64,000 nt of DNA, taken from NCBI GenBank assembly GCA_023953835.1, contig JAMLJB010000001.1:2329501-2393500 (forward strand). Reading direction: 5' to 3'. Source of the stretch: Rhizobiaceae bacterium (GTDB lineage Bacteria > Pseudomonadota > Alphaproteobacteria > Rhizobiales > Rhizobiaceae). A program made the position numbers and the translations under genes. Below the pieces are notes generated by a model, which saw only the letters and a list, made by a program, of their open reading frames with translations, made no database searches and was not told where the DNA came from. Below, piece after piece: positions 53,070 through 62,147 of this stretch; positions within the stretch are counted from its first letter, which is position 1, and every line of letters begins with the position of its first letter.

Positions 53070-53921
53070 ATGATGGACACTTCTAAGATAAGCCTTGTCG
53101 CTTCGGTTGGGAGTCCCGGCGGAGACGTCCGGCCGACCGACTCTCATCATGATCGAGTTCGGGCCGAACTGGATCGGGTTTTGAACTCTTCCCATTTTGA
53201 CGCATCGGAACGCAACCGACGATTCATGAGCTATGTCGTCGAAGAAGCGTTGATGGGGAGAGCGGACCGCATCAAAGCGTATACGATCGCGACCCTTGTG
53301 TTTGGCAGAGACGACAGCTTCGACCCGGCGCTCGACCCGGTCGTTCGAATGGAAGCCCGGCGGCTTCGTCGTTCGTTGGAACGGTTCTATCTCTTTGAAG
53401 GCGAAAGCGGTCCGATCAAGATCGCTCTGCCGAAGGGTGGCTACGTCCCTCAGTTTGAGACTGCGAGGACGGGGCGACTCCACGAGGAAGGCGCGAGCGC
53501 GAACTGCCCCCGGGTGTCTTTCAGGGGTCCATCCGTCTTTGTTTCAGTGTTCGAGCTTGAATACAGCCACCGTCCCGATGTGAGTTTCTGCGACGGTCTC
53601 GTCCGGCAGATTGTAATCTCCCTCAGCCACTTTTCAGATCTGACGATCTTCATGCCCCGGGCGGCTACCGGATTTGATCCGCATTGCAGTCTCGCCTCCG
53701 GCCCTTCCGATTTTGACTTCCTGCTCGCCGGCAATGTCGTGGCTGACGCAAACGTGTTGAAGGTCAAGACCACGCTGCTGGACGGACATACTGGCAGGGT
53801 GGTTCGAGCAGAAACATTCGTGGGCGATATATCAACAAACGACCTGCTCGACGAACGCGACAGGATTGCCGACAACATCGCGCGGCAATTGTCAGGATGC
53901 ATCACCGTCAATTGTGATTGA
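53070..53921 (+). CDS. Soluble TolB/CadC-like sensor-domain protein
   Basis: A 283-residue protein of unknown function. The first 130 residues (LDRVLNSSHFDASERNRRFM, RIKAYTIATLVFGRDDSFDP, VRMEARRLRRSLERFYLFEG, KGGYVPQFE) match the N-terminal region common in large TPR/adenylate-cyclase-like proteins of Hyphomicrobiales. The remainder (PSVFVSVFELEYSH, FCDGLVRQIVISLSHF, FLLAGNVVADANVLKVKTTL, LLDERDRIADNIARQLS) resembles the TolB-N-like domain of that group. The usual C-terminal TPR region and any membrane segment are missing. GAGGGACGGC precedes the ATG at 53070. It lies before the decarboxylase operon. Confidence 0.75.
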   Translation: MMDTSKISLVASVGSPGGDVRPTDSHHDRVRAELDRVLNSSHFDASERNRRFMSYVVEEALMGRADRIKAYTIATLVFGRDDSFDPALDPVVRMEARRLRRSLERFYLFEGESGPIKIALPKGGYVPQFETARTGRLHEEGASANCPRVSFRGPSVFVSVFELEYSHRPDVSFCDGLVRQIVISLSHFSDLTIFMPRAATGFDPHCSLASGPSDFDFLLAGNVVADANVLKVKTTLLDGHTGRVVRAETFVGDISTNDLLDERDRIADNIARQLSGCITVNCD

Positions 53922-54072
53922 GGCATCTGACCAGCCGTAAGATACACCACTCAAACAATGTAGTTGGTCGTCGCAGGGCGCAGCCTGCCGGGCGTAAATA
54001 GAGATCGTCCTTCCTGTAGGTCCGCGCAGGTTCTCTTCATGTAAGCCAAGGAATTTCGGCGACCAAGCTACG

Positions 54073-54081
54073 GTAAGTTAC
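54073..54081. promoter_or_regulatory. GTAA-S-TTAC palindrome, copy 2
   Basis: GTAAGTTAC within GCTACGGTAAGTTACTC, 125 bp upstream of the decarboxylase ATG in a 284-bp gap that should contain the promoter of the decarboxylase-aspT-asdA-aspT operon. It shares GCTACGGTAA with copy 3 upstream of ppk2. Confidence 0.45.
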
Positions 54082-54205
54082 TCTCCGATACTTGCCATCG
54101 CTGTCTTCATTGGACCAGTTACTTCACCACCGGCAGATCGTGGACGTGTCTATCCGACGCGGACAGGTTGATTGCAATGCGCCCGGTCGTCGAGAGAGGA
54201 AGGCA

Positions 54206-56992
54206 ATGATGGTTGGTTCCGGTTTGGAGGAAACGCACAGGATCGACCATTTTTTCTCCATGCCCGCGGCGCGTGCCGACCGGTGGCGTGAACTTACCGC
54301 TGTGGCTGGCAATTGGGCCGCAGGAACCGCAGACGCCGCATCCGTCAGGTCGGTGCTCGGCTCGCTTGGCGCGATCGAAGGGTTCCATGCATATCCTGGC
54401 CGCCGATTGATGGCCAAGTTGAACGAGCACATTGAAAGCGGTTCTTCCGAGTCTTTCGCCGAACTTGCAAGGCGGATTTCGCGCTCGATCATAACGCGCC
54501 GCTACAAGCAGGATGCGGCGGACTGGCAAAGCGACGATGCCTTCGGCGACGACATGGGCGCTTTCGTTGACACATTTGAGGACACCGAGAAGCGACGTCC
54601 TTACTTCGAGATGTTGATGGTGACGCCGGTTGCCGCCATGCGCACCGAAAAGCTGATCGGTGAGATGCGGCGTATGCGGCGACCCGAAGACAGCTTCATA
54701 TATGAGGCCGTTCAGGTGTCGTCGTTCGAGGACGCGATTAGTGCGGCGATCATCAATCCGGCGATTGCGGCTGTTACGATCTATGAAGGCTTTGCACAAG
54801 CCTCCTCGAGTGCGGCGCCGATCCTGCGAAGTTTTCTGGATGCTACGGGTTTCGGTTCGGCTTCTGTCTCCGAGGAAGATCGACCGCTGGCGCTGGCCAA
54901 TGCCCTCAAGCGCATTCGCCCCGAGATCGATATCTACCTTTTGTCGGACCGGCGCGTCGAAGCAGTTGCAGGCGACGAGCGCGCGGCAGCCGTGCGTCGC
55001 GTGCTCTACTCGGTTGAAGAAATGCTGGAACTGCACCTCACCGTGATGGAGGGGATCGCAGCCCGCTACCGGACCCCCTTCTTCGACAATCTGAAAAAAT
55101 ACGCGATGCGTCCGATCAGCACGTTTCACGCGCTGCCCATCGCGCGCGGCAAGTCGGTGTTCAAGTCCGACTGGATTCGCGACATGGGGGAATTCTACGG
55201 TCTCAACCTGCTCCTGGCCGAAAGCAGCGCGACGACGGGCGGCCTGGACAGCCTTCTGGAGCCAACCGGCAACATCAAGATGGCGCAGGAGATGGCGGCG
55301 CGGGCGTTCGGTGCGGACCGCGTCTTCTTCGTGACCAACGGCACGAGCACTTCGAACAAGATGGTTCATCAGGCGCTGGTCGCGCCCGGCGACATCGTCA
55401 TTCTCGACCGCAATTGCCATAAATCGCATCACTACGGCCTTGTCCTGGCCGGTGGCCAACCCCTCTACGTCGAGGCGTTTCCCATGACGGCCTACTCCAT
55501 GTACGGGGCAGTGCCGCTCGCCAGCATCAAGGACGCGTTGCTGGCGCTCAAGGAGGAAGGCCGGCTCGACCGTGTGAAGATGGTCGATCTGACAAACTGC
55601 ACCTTCGACGGCCACATCTACAACACGCGGCGCGTGATGGAGGAGTGCCTGGCGATCAAGCCGGACCTCGTGTTCCTCTGGGACGAGGCGTGGTTCGGCT
55701 TCGCCCGCTTCTCGCCCTTCCTGCGTCCGCGCACGGCGATGGGCGCGGCTGCCGCGATAGAGGCCTGGATGCGGGATCCGGGGTCCGTCGCTGACTATGA
55801 GAAACAGCAAAGCGAGCTTGGCAAATCACCCTCACGGGAAACCCTGCTCAGGACACGGCTCATTCCCGACCCGCGAAAAATCCGCTTGCGCGTCTACCAG
55901 ACCAATTCCACCCACAAGTCGATGTCCGCGCTGCGTCAGGGGTCGATGGTCCTTGTCAAGGATGTCGATTACCACACCGTCGAGTCGCAGTTCCGCGAGG
56001 CGGTCTTCACGCATGCGTCCACGAGCCCGAACCAGCAGCTCATCGCCAGCCTTGAAATCGCCCGCCGGCAAATGGAACTGGAAGGATATGGCCTTGTCAC
56101 GAACGCGATCGAGATCGCGTTGGCGATCAGGCGCGAAGTGAATGCGCATCCGCTCATCTCGAAGTACTTCAAGATACTCGGCGCCGACCTGATGGTGCCG
56201 TCGGAATACCGGAACACCGGATTTGTCGACTTCCTGTCGCCGGGCGTCACCTGGGCCGACCAGGTGCGGAGCATGCATGAGGACGAGTTCTGCCTCGATC
56301 CCACGCGCATGACGCTCGTTTGTGGAACGGCGGGGTTCGACGGGACGGAGTTCAAGGCGCTGCTCGCCAACACATACGATATCCAGCTCAACAAGACGTC
56401 CCGCAATTCTGTCCTGCTGCAATCCAACATCAACAATACACGCAGCGACATCGCGCACCTGATCCGCGTGCTGCTGGAAATCTCGCACGGTATCGAAGAT
56501 CGGCTTGCGCAGGGTGGAGAGGCCGGGCGCAAGTCGTTCGAGGCGCGCGTCAAGGCATTGATGCATGAGGTGCCCGATCTTCCCAATTTCAGCCGCTTCC
56601 ACGATGTGTTCAGGAGCGACGCGGGCGAACGGACACCGGAGGGCGACATGCGCACGGCCTTCTACGGTGGCTATGATCCGGAAGCCTGCGAATATGTTCC
56701 GATCAACTCCGAAGAATGCGACCGGCGCCTGCGGGAAGGTCCGGAAATGGTCTCCGCGAACTTCGTCATACCCTATCCGCCCGGCTTCCCGATCATGGTG
56801 CCGGGGCAGGTAATCACGCCGGAAACCATCGACTTCATGCGTAAGCTCGATGTGAAGGAAATCCACGGTTACGAGCGCACCAGGGGCCTCAAGCTGATCA
56901 AGCCCGACATCGTGGCGGCTGGGGTGCGCCGAAAGGAGCGGACGAAAGCGCCGCCCAAATCGAAACGGGCAGCACGCGCTGAAGCAGAGTGA
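54206..56992 (+). CDS. Orn/Lys/Arg decarboxylase family protein (oversized)
   Basis: A predicted 928-residue PLP-dependent fold-type I decarboxylase. The PLP lysine is expected at Lys571 in STHKSMSALRQGS. Other PLP-site motifs are NGTSTSNKMVHQAL, LDRNCHKSHHYGLVLAGG and FLWDEAWFGFARFSPF. The enterobacterial inducible enzymes are about 715-755 residues, so this protein has roughly 170-200 extra, mostly before the wing domain. The ATG at 54206 has AGAGGAAGG upstream; a TTG at 54092 is rejected. It precedes aspT by 43 bp. The substrate (lysine, arginine or ornithine) is not decidable by eye; the role would be proton-consuming decarboxylation. Confidence 0.88.
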   Translation: MMVGSGLEETHRIDHFFSMPAARADRWRELTAVAGNWAAGTADAASVRSVLGSLGAIEGFHAYPGRRLMAKLNEHIESGSSESFAELARRISRSIITRRYKQDAADWQSDDAFGDDMGAFVDTFEDTEKRRPYFEMLMVTPVAAMRTEKLIGEMRRMRRPEDSFIYEAVQVSSFEDAISAAIINPAIAAVTIYEGFAQASSSAAPILRSFLDATGFGSASVSEEDRPLALANALKRIRPEIDIYLLSDRRVEAVAGDERAAAVRRVLYSVEEMLELHLTVMEGIAARYRTPFFDNLKKYAMRPISTFHALPIARGKSVFKSDWIRDMGEFYGLNLLLAESSATTGGLDSLLEPTGNIKMAQEMAARAFGADRVFFVTNGTSTSNKMVHQALVAPGDIVILDRNCHKSHHYGLVLAGGQPLYVEAFPMTAYSMYGAVPLASIKDALLALKEEGRLDRVKMVDLTNCTFDGHIYNTRRVMEECLAIKPDLVFLWDEAWFGFARFSPFLRPRTAMGAAAAIEAWMRDPGSVADYEKQQSELGKSPSRETLLRTRLIPDPRKIRLRVYQTNSTHKSMSALRQGSMVLVKDVDYHTVESQFREAVFTHASTSPNQQLIASLEIARRQMELEGYGLVTNAIEIALAIRREVNAHPLISKYFKILGADLMVPSEYRNTGFVDFLSPGVTWADQVRSMHEDEFCLDPTRMTLVCGTAGFDGTEFKALLANTYDIQLNKTSRNSVLLQSNINNTRSDIAHLIRVLLEISHGIEDRLAQGGEAGRKSFEARVKALMHEVPDLPNFSRFHDVFRSDAGERTPEGDMRTAFYGGYDPEACEYVPINSEECDRRLREGPEMVSANFVIPYPPGFPIMVPGQVITPETIDFMRKLDVKEIHGYERTRGLKLIKPDIVAAGVRRKERTKAPPKSKRAARAEAE

Positions 56993-57035
56993 ACGCCAAA
57001 GCTGAGGGAACCGCTTTCGCGGGGAAAGAGGGATC

Positions 57036-58727
57036 ATGTTTGAGTGGTTTGCCAACACGCTGCGCCAGTATCCGGAGATCGCGATCTTCGTCTCGCTCGC
57101 CTTCGGGTACTACTTCGGCTCCTTCACCTATAAGGGCCTCGGGCTCGGAGCCGTCACCGCGACGCTGATAGCGGCGGTGATCATCGGCCAACTCGGCATC
57201 GAGGTCACCGGCCCGCTGAAGCCCTTCTTCTTCCTGATGTTCCTGTTCGCCATCGGCTATGCGGTCGGCCCCCAATTCGTGCGCGGCATTGCCAAGGACG
57301 GGCTGCCACAGGCCGTCTTTGCGGCGGTGGTATGCGTCCTCTGCCTGCTCAGCGCGTATCTTGCCGCAGTGCTTGCTGGCTACGACATCGGTTCGGCGGC
57401 GGGGCTGTATGCCGGTTCGCAAACGATCTCCGCCTCTATGGGCCTTGCGACCGACGCCATAAATCGCCTCGGCCTGACGCCGGACGAAAACAGGGCTTTG
57501 CTTGACGCAATGCCGGTCGCCTATGCCGTGACATACATCTTCGGAACCATCGGCTCTGCCGTGATCATTGCCTTGCTCGGGCCGGCGCTCCTGCGGATCG
57601 ACCTCGAAGAGGCGTGCAGGCGATACGAGGAGAAGCACGCCGGAAAGAAGGTGGCAGGTGGTCCCGGCACCGCGTGGCACCAGTTTGAACTGCGCGCCTA
57701 TCGTGTTCGTGAAGGCGCAAGGATCGTTGGCAAGACCGTGATCGAGGCGGAGCGTCTTCTGCCGGAGCATCGGGTCTATTTGCAACGGGTACGCCGCGGC
57801 GACGAGGTCGCAGAGGCGACTTCCGACACCGTTATCCAGAGCGGCGATGTCGTTGCGATCGCCGGTCGCCGTGACGTGCTGGTCAATCTGATCGGCAGCA
57901 CCGCCGAAGAGGTCGATGACCGTGAACTGCTGGCGGTCCAGACCGAAGGCCTGGACGTTTACGTCACGAGCAAAGGGGTCGATGGGAAAACGTTGGCGGA
58001 ATTGTCGCAGATGCCTTGGGCGCGTGGCGTTTTCCTGCGCAAGATCACGCGTGGCGCGACCGCGACCGACATACCGATCCTTCCCGATACAGAGATCAAT
58101 CGCGGCGATATCCTAACCCTTGCGGGCCGTGCGCAGGACGTGGCCCAGGCAACGAAGGTCCTTGGCTATCCTGACAAGGTGACCGATGTCGCCGACGTCA
58201 TGTTCATCGGCGCCGCGATTGCGATCGGGGCGCTCGTCGGCGCACTCGTCTACAATGTCGGCGGCGTGCCGCTGACGCTGTCCACGTCCGGCGGTGCATT
58301 GATCGCGGGCATCTTCTTCGGGTGGCTGCGGTCGGTTCGTCCGAAGTTCGGGCGCATACCGTCACCAACAGTGTGGTTCATGAACTCGGTCGGCCTCAAC
58401 GTGTTCATCGCCATCGTCGGACTTTCCGCCGGGCCGAAATTCGTGGCGGGATTGCAGCAGCTTGGCTTCGGCCTGTTCCTCTGGGGAATTTTCGCAACGA
58501 CCCTGCCGCTCGTCCTGTCCATGTACGTCGGAAAATACCTGTTCCGCTTCGACGACGCGATTGTGTTGGGCGCTGTTTCCGGCGCGCGGACGACGACTGC
58601 GTCGCTTGGAATGGTTACCGACCGCGCCAACAGCCAGATCCCGGGCCTTGGGTATACCGTGACCTATGCGGTGGGCAACACATTGCTGACGATTTGGGGA
58701 ATGGTCCTCGTGATCCTGCTCTCCTAG
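57036..58727 (+). CDS. aspT: Aspartate:alanine exchanger family transporter (AspT-like), first copy
   Basis: A 563-residue membrane protein: about five N-terminal helices, a central cytoplasmic region with two RCK_C/TrkA-C-like domains ([20 protein letters not shown] and [20 protein letters not shown] begin them), and about five C-terminal helices with [20 protein letters not shown]. Length and layout match Tetragenococcus AspT (543 residues). Electrogenic Asp(in)/Ala(out) exchange by this family, coupled to decarboxylation, builds a proton-motive force and consumes a proton. It lies immediately upstream of asdA. Confidence 0.9.
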   Translation: MFEWFANTLRQYPEIAIFVSLAFGYYFGSFTYKGLGLGAVTATLIAAVIIGQLGIEVTGPLKPFFFLMFLFAIGYAVGPQFVRGIAKDGLPQAVFAAVVCVLCLLSAYLAAVLAGYDIGSAAGLYAGSQTISASMGLATDAINRLGLTPDENRALLDAMPVAYAVTYIFGTIGSAVIIALLGPALLRIDLEEACRRYEEKHAGKKVAGGPGTAWHQFELRAYRVREGARIVGKTVIEAERLLPEHRVYLQRVRRGDEVAEATSDTVIQSGDVVAIAGRRDVLVNLIGSTAEEVDDRELLAVQTEGLDVYVTSKGVDGKTLAELSQMPWARGVFLRKITRGATATDIPILPDTEINRGDILTLAGRAQDVAQATKVLGYPDKVTDVADVMFIGAAIAIGALVGALVYNVGGVPLTLSTSGGALIAGIFFGWLRSVRPKFGRIPSPTVWFMNSVGLNVFIAIVGLSAGPKFVAGLQQLGFGLFLWGIFATTLPLVLSMYVGKYLFRFDDAIVLGAVSGARTTTASLGMVTDRANSQIPGLGYTVTYAVGNTLLTIWGMVLVILLS

Positions 58728-58795
58728 CTCGTCGCATCGGACATTTCTTAAGGTGCAACCGACCGCGCGCTGATCAGCGCAATCTGGAGCGAACC

Positions 58796-60409
58796 ATGGC
58801 TGAATTGATGACCCTCCGTAAGTTCGAATCCCTGAGCCCGTTTGAGATCAAGAATGAACTGATCGATCTCGCCAAGGACGCTTCGAGAACCGTTCAAGCG
58901 GCATTCCTGAATGCGGGTCGTGGCAATCCCAACTGGATCGCGACCGAGCCGCGCGAAGCGTTTTTCCTGCTCGGGCAGTTTGCCATCACCGAAAGCAAAC
59001 GCGTGATGGACATTGCACCCGGCATCGGCGGTATGCCGCAGGCCAGTGGCATCGCCTCGCGGCTTGAAAGCTGGCTGGTCAAGCACGGCGACATGCCGGG
59101 GGCCGCTGTCCTCATGAAAATGGTGAAATTCGCGGTCGAGAAATTTGCATTCGATCCTGACGCCTTCGTTCATGAGCTGGTCGACTCGATCATCGGCGAC
59201 AACTATCCCGTGCCGGATCGCATGCTCGTCCATAATGAGCGGATCGTGCACGAATACCTGATGTGGGCCATGTGCGGCGAACCGCGTCCCTCCGGCAAGT
59301 TCGACCTCTATGCCGTGGAGGGCGGCACGGCGGCGATGTGCTACATATTCAAATCGCTAAAGGCCAACAGGCTGCTGTTCCCGGGCGACACCATCGCGCT
59401 CGGAACGCCGATTTTCACGCCCTATCTCGAGATGACGCATCTCGAGGATTACGACCTCAAGGTGGTCAAGATTGGAGCGCCGCAGGAAAACAGGTTCCAG
59501 TATTCCGACGAGGAAATCAGGAAGCTTGAGGACCCGAGCATCAAGGCATTCTTCATCGTCAATCCCGGCAATCCGACAGGCATGGGGATGGACCGGGAAA
59601 CGATCGGCAAGATTGTGAACCTCGTCAAGACGAAGCGTCCCGATCTCATGCTGCTGACCGATGATGTGTATGGAACCTTCGTCGATGATTTTCGCTCCCT
59701 GCTCGGCGAGCTTCCCCGCAATACGATCGGCGTCTACTCCTATTCCAAATATTTCGGTTGCACGGGTTGGCGCCTCGGGGTGATCGCAGTCCACGAGGAC
59801 AACATCTTCGATGAGATGATCGCGAAACTCCCGCCCGATCAGTTGAAGGCTCTCGACAAGCGCTACGGACCGATAACGCTTGAACCCCGCAAGCTGAAGT
59901 TCATCGACCGCATCGTTGCCGACAGCCGTGACGTCGGCCTCAACCACACCGCCGGGCTCTCCCTGCCGCAGCAGGTGATGATGACGATGTTTTCTCTTTC
60001 CGAATTGATGGACGTTGAAAAGGCATACCAGAAGGCATGCATGGAAATCGTCAAGAAGCGCTTCTGGGCGCTGGTCGAAAGCCTGGGCCTTGAGCTGAGC
60101 CCGAACGCCAATTTCGATGCCTATTACGGGCTTATCGACTTCGAGTTCTGGGCCCGGAAAAATATCGGTGACGAGGCGGTCGAATATTTGAAAAAGAATG
60201 TCCATCCGCTCGACTTGGCCTTCCGGCTGGCCGAGGACCACGGCATCGTGCTGTTGAACGGAGGCGGTTTTGAAGCGCCGCAGTGGTCGATGCGCGTCTC
60301 TCTGGCCAACCTGCCCGATGAAGCCTACGACGCCATTGGCCGAGGGGTGCGAACAATCGCGCGGGGCTATCGGGACGTCTATGAAGCGTCGAAGACGCCG
60401 AAGAAGTGA
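58796..60409 (+). CDS. asdA: Bifunctional aspartate transaminase/aspartate 4-decarboxylase
   Basis: A 537-residue PLP enzyme of the AsdA group (L-aspartate to L-alanine plus CO2). The PLP lysine is expected at Lys318 in SYSKYFGCTGWRLG. Other motifs: AFLNAGRGNPNWIATEPREA, YAVEGGTAAMCYIF, FFIVNPGNPTGMGM, LTDDVYGTFVDD, FEAPQWSMRVSLANL. The N-terminal extension typical of AsdA (versus about 400-residue aminotransferases) is present. GGAG lies six bases upstream of ATG 58796. It is flanked on both sides by aspT-like genes, 68 and 9 bp away. Confidence 0.95.
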   Translation: MAELMTLRKFESLSPFEIKNELIDLAKDASRTVQAAFLNAGRGNPNWIATEPREAFFLLGQFAITESKRVMDIAPGIGGMPQASGIASRLESWLVKHGDMPGAAVLMKMVKFAVEKFAFDPDAFVHELVDSIIGDNYPVPDRMLVHNERIVHEYLMWAMCGEPRPSGKFDLYAVEGGTAAMCYIFKSLKANRLLFPGDTIALGTPIFTPYLEMTHLEDYDLKVVKIGAPQENRFQYSDEEIRKLEDPSIKAFFIVNPGNPTGMGMDRETIGKIVNLVKTKRPDLMLLTDDVYGTFVDDFRSLLGELPRNTIGVYSYSKYFGCTGWRLGVIAVHEDNIFDEMIAKLPPDQLKALDKRYGPITLEPRKLKFIDRIVADSRDVGLNHTAGLSLPQQVMMTMFSLSELMDVEKAYQKACMEIVKKRFWALVESLGLELSPNANFDAYYGLIDFEFWARKNIGDEAVEYLKKNVHPLDLAFRLAEDHGIVLLNGGGFEAPQWSMRVSLANLPDEAYDAIGRGVRTIARGYRDVYEASKTPKK

Positions 60410-60418
60410 CCGCGCGCA

Positions 60419-62113
60419 ATGCTGCCGTGGCTTGAGCAATTTCTCGTACGGTATCCGGAACTGGCGCTCTATCTCGCTATCGCAATCGGCTATCTGATCG
60501 GGGCAAAAAAGTTCGGGACCTTCTCTCTCGGGCCGGTGACCGGCTCTCTCTTTGCGGGAATACTGATCGGCCAGTTTGCGGAAGTACCCGTTTCCGCCAC
60601 GACCAAAGCGTTCCTGTTCCTGCTGTTTCTTTTCGGCATAGGCTACTCGGTCGGTCCGCAGTTCCTGCAGACCATGCGGAAAGATGGCTTGAAGTCTGTC
60701 GCGCTGGCGCTGGTTTGCTCAGGCGTCGGGCTTGCCACCGCCTATGTAGTGGCGCGATTTCTCAACCTCGATGCCGGCTTTGCCGCCGGCCTGCTCTCCG
60801 GCGCACTGACCCAAAGTCCTGCCATGGGCACCGCGACCGAGGCGATTGGCGCGCTCTCGCTGCCTGCAGCCGAGCAGGCCAACCTTGTGGCTCATGTCGC
60901 TGTCGCCGACGCTGTTTGTTACCTGTTCGGAGCCGTCGGGGCGATCTGGTTCTGCAGCGTCGCCGGTCCCAGGCTGCTGGGCGTGGATCTCGAAAAGGAG
61001 GCCAGGCAGTTGGAGCAAAATCTGGGTATCGAACGAAAGACCGAAGGCGCGGTTTCCGGCTATCGCCAATTCGAGTTCAGGACCTACAGAATTGCTCCGG
61101 GGAGGTCTGCGGCAGAGAAATCGATTGCTGAAGTCGAGGCGATGGCCCCGGGCCGCCGCCTCTACATCCTGAGAGTCCGGCGTGGTGGCGAAATCATCGA
61201 TACGGCACCTGATCTGATGCTGCATGCCGGCGATATCGTCGCCGTGGCGGGCCGCCGGAGTGCGATTGTCGAAATGATCGATACGCAGGCCGAAGAGATC
61301 GAAGACCGGGAATTGCTCGACATACCGTTCCTGATTAGCGAGTTGCTGCTCACCAAAGTGTCAGGCGCGACGCTCGCCCGCATTGCCACGGAAGGCTGGG
61401 CCCGAGGACTATATCTGCGTTCCATCAGGCGAGGTGAGGTCGAGCTTCCTATCAGGCCGGACATCGTCCTTGAACGAGGCGATATCTTGAGCCTTGTCGG
61501 TCCGGAGCCGATCGTACGGCGTGCCGCCGACGAACTGGGTCCGATTATTGCGCCGACAACTTCCACCGATTTCGTTGTGCTGGGCATGGCCATCTTTCTT
61601 GGCGGACTGGTTGGAGCCGCGATACATATCCCGGTTGGCGGCATCTCCGTTTCGCTCGGAACCAGCGTCGGCGCTCTGGTCGCGGGTCTGGTTGTCGGCC
61701 ATCTGCGAACACGGTATCCACTCTTCGGCCGAATACCGGACGGGGCGATCGCGCTGATGACGTCATTGGGCCTGGCTGCTTTTGTCGCGATGACCGGTCT
61801 GCACGCCGGGCCGATTTTTGTCTCGGCGCTCAGGGAAGTCGGGCTCGGGCTGCTGTTCGGCGGCGCCATTGTTACCCTGACCCCGCTTGTCGTCGGGCTC
61901 TACTTCGGTCGATATGTGCTGCGCATGAACCCGGTTCTCCTGCTGGGGGGTATCGCCGGTGCACTCACGATGACTGCGGCGATGGCTGCCGTTCAGGCCA
62001 AGTCGCGCAGTCCTGTCACAGTCCTGGGTTATACACCGGCCTATCCTGTGGCCCAGATACTTCTCACGCTTTGGGGAACGGTGATCGTCATTGCAATGGC
62101 GGGCGCGTCCTAG
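60419..62113 (+). CDS. Aspartate:alanine exchanger family transporter (AspT-like), second copy
   Basis: A 564-residue paralogue of the protein at 57036 with the same plan: N-terminal helices, two RCK_C-like domains (RVRRGGEIIDTAPDLMLHAG; DIVLERGDILSLVGPEPIV) and C-terminal helices (LGGIAGALTMTAAMAAVQAK). The two copies differ widely in sequence, for example GARTTTAS versus GALTMTAA in the C-terminal motif, so they may carry different substrates or form a heteromer. It starts 9 bp after asdA, indicating coupled expression. Confidence 0.88.
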   Translation: MLPWLEQFLVRYPELALYLAIAIGYLIGAKKFGTFSLGPVTGSLFAGILIGQFAEVPVSATTKAFLFLLFLFGIGYSVGPQFLQTMRKDGLKSVALALVCSGVGLATAYVVARFLNLDAGFAAGLLSGALTQSPAMGTATEAIGALSLPAAEQANLVAHVAVADAVCYLFGAVGAIWFCSVAGPRLLGVDLEKEARQLEQNLGIERKTEGAVSGYRQFEFRTYRIAPGRSAAEKSIAEVEAMAPGRRLYILRVRRGGEIIDTAPDLMLHAGDIVAVAGRRSAIVEMIDTQAEEIEDRELLDIPFLISELLLTKVSGATLARIATEGWARGLYLRSIRRGEVELPIRPDIVLERGDILSLVGPEPIVRRAADELGPIIAPTTSTDFVVLGMAIFLGGLVGAAIHIPVGGISVSLGTSVGALVAGLVVGHLRTRYPLFGRIPDGAIALMTSLGLAAFVAMTGLHAGPIFVSALREVGLGLLFGGAIVTLTPLVVGLYFGRYVLRMNPVLLLGGIAGALTMTAAMAAVQAKSRSPVTVLGYTPAYPVAQILLTLWGTVIVIAMAGAS

Positions 62114-62147
62114 CCAGGTCGATCGAGGTAGCAAGGGGAACACCAAG

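Noticed and set aside
54113..54121. TTGGACCAG near the decarboxylase as a further GntR operator
   Set aside because: The half-sites lack the 3-bp spacer found in all six accepted copies.
54119..55810. 563-codon open frame antisense to the decarboxylase
   Set aside because: It overlaps the catalytic core of a well-supported PLP enzyme and reads as low-information shadow sequence.
57011..57022. CCGC-TTTC-GCGG hairpin between the decarboxylase and first aspT as a terminator
   Set aside because: Only a 4-bp stem with no T-run. More likely part of the translation-initiation region of a continuing operon.
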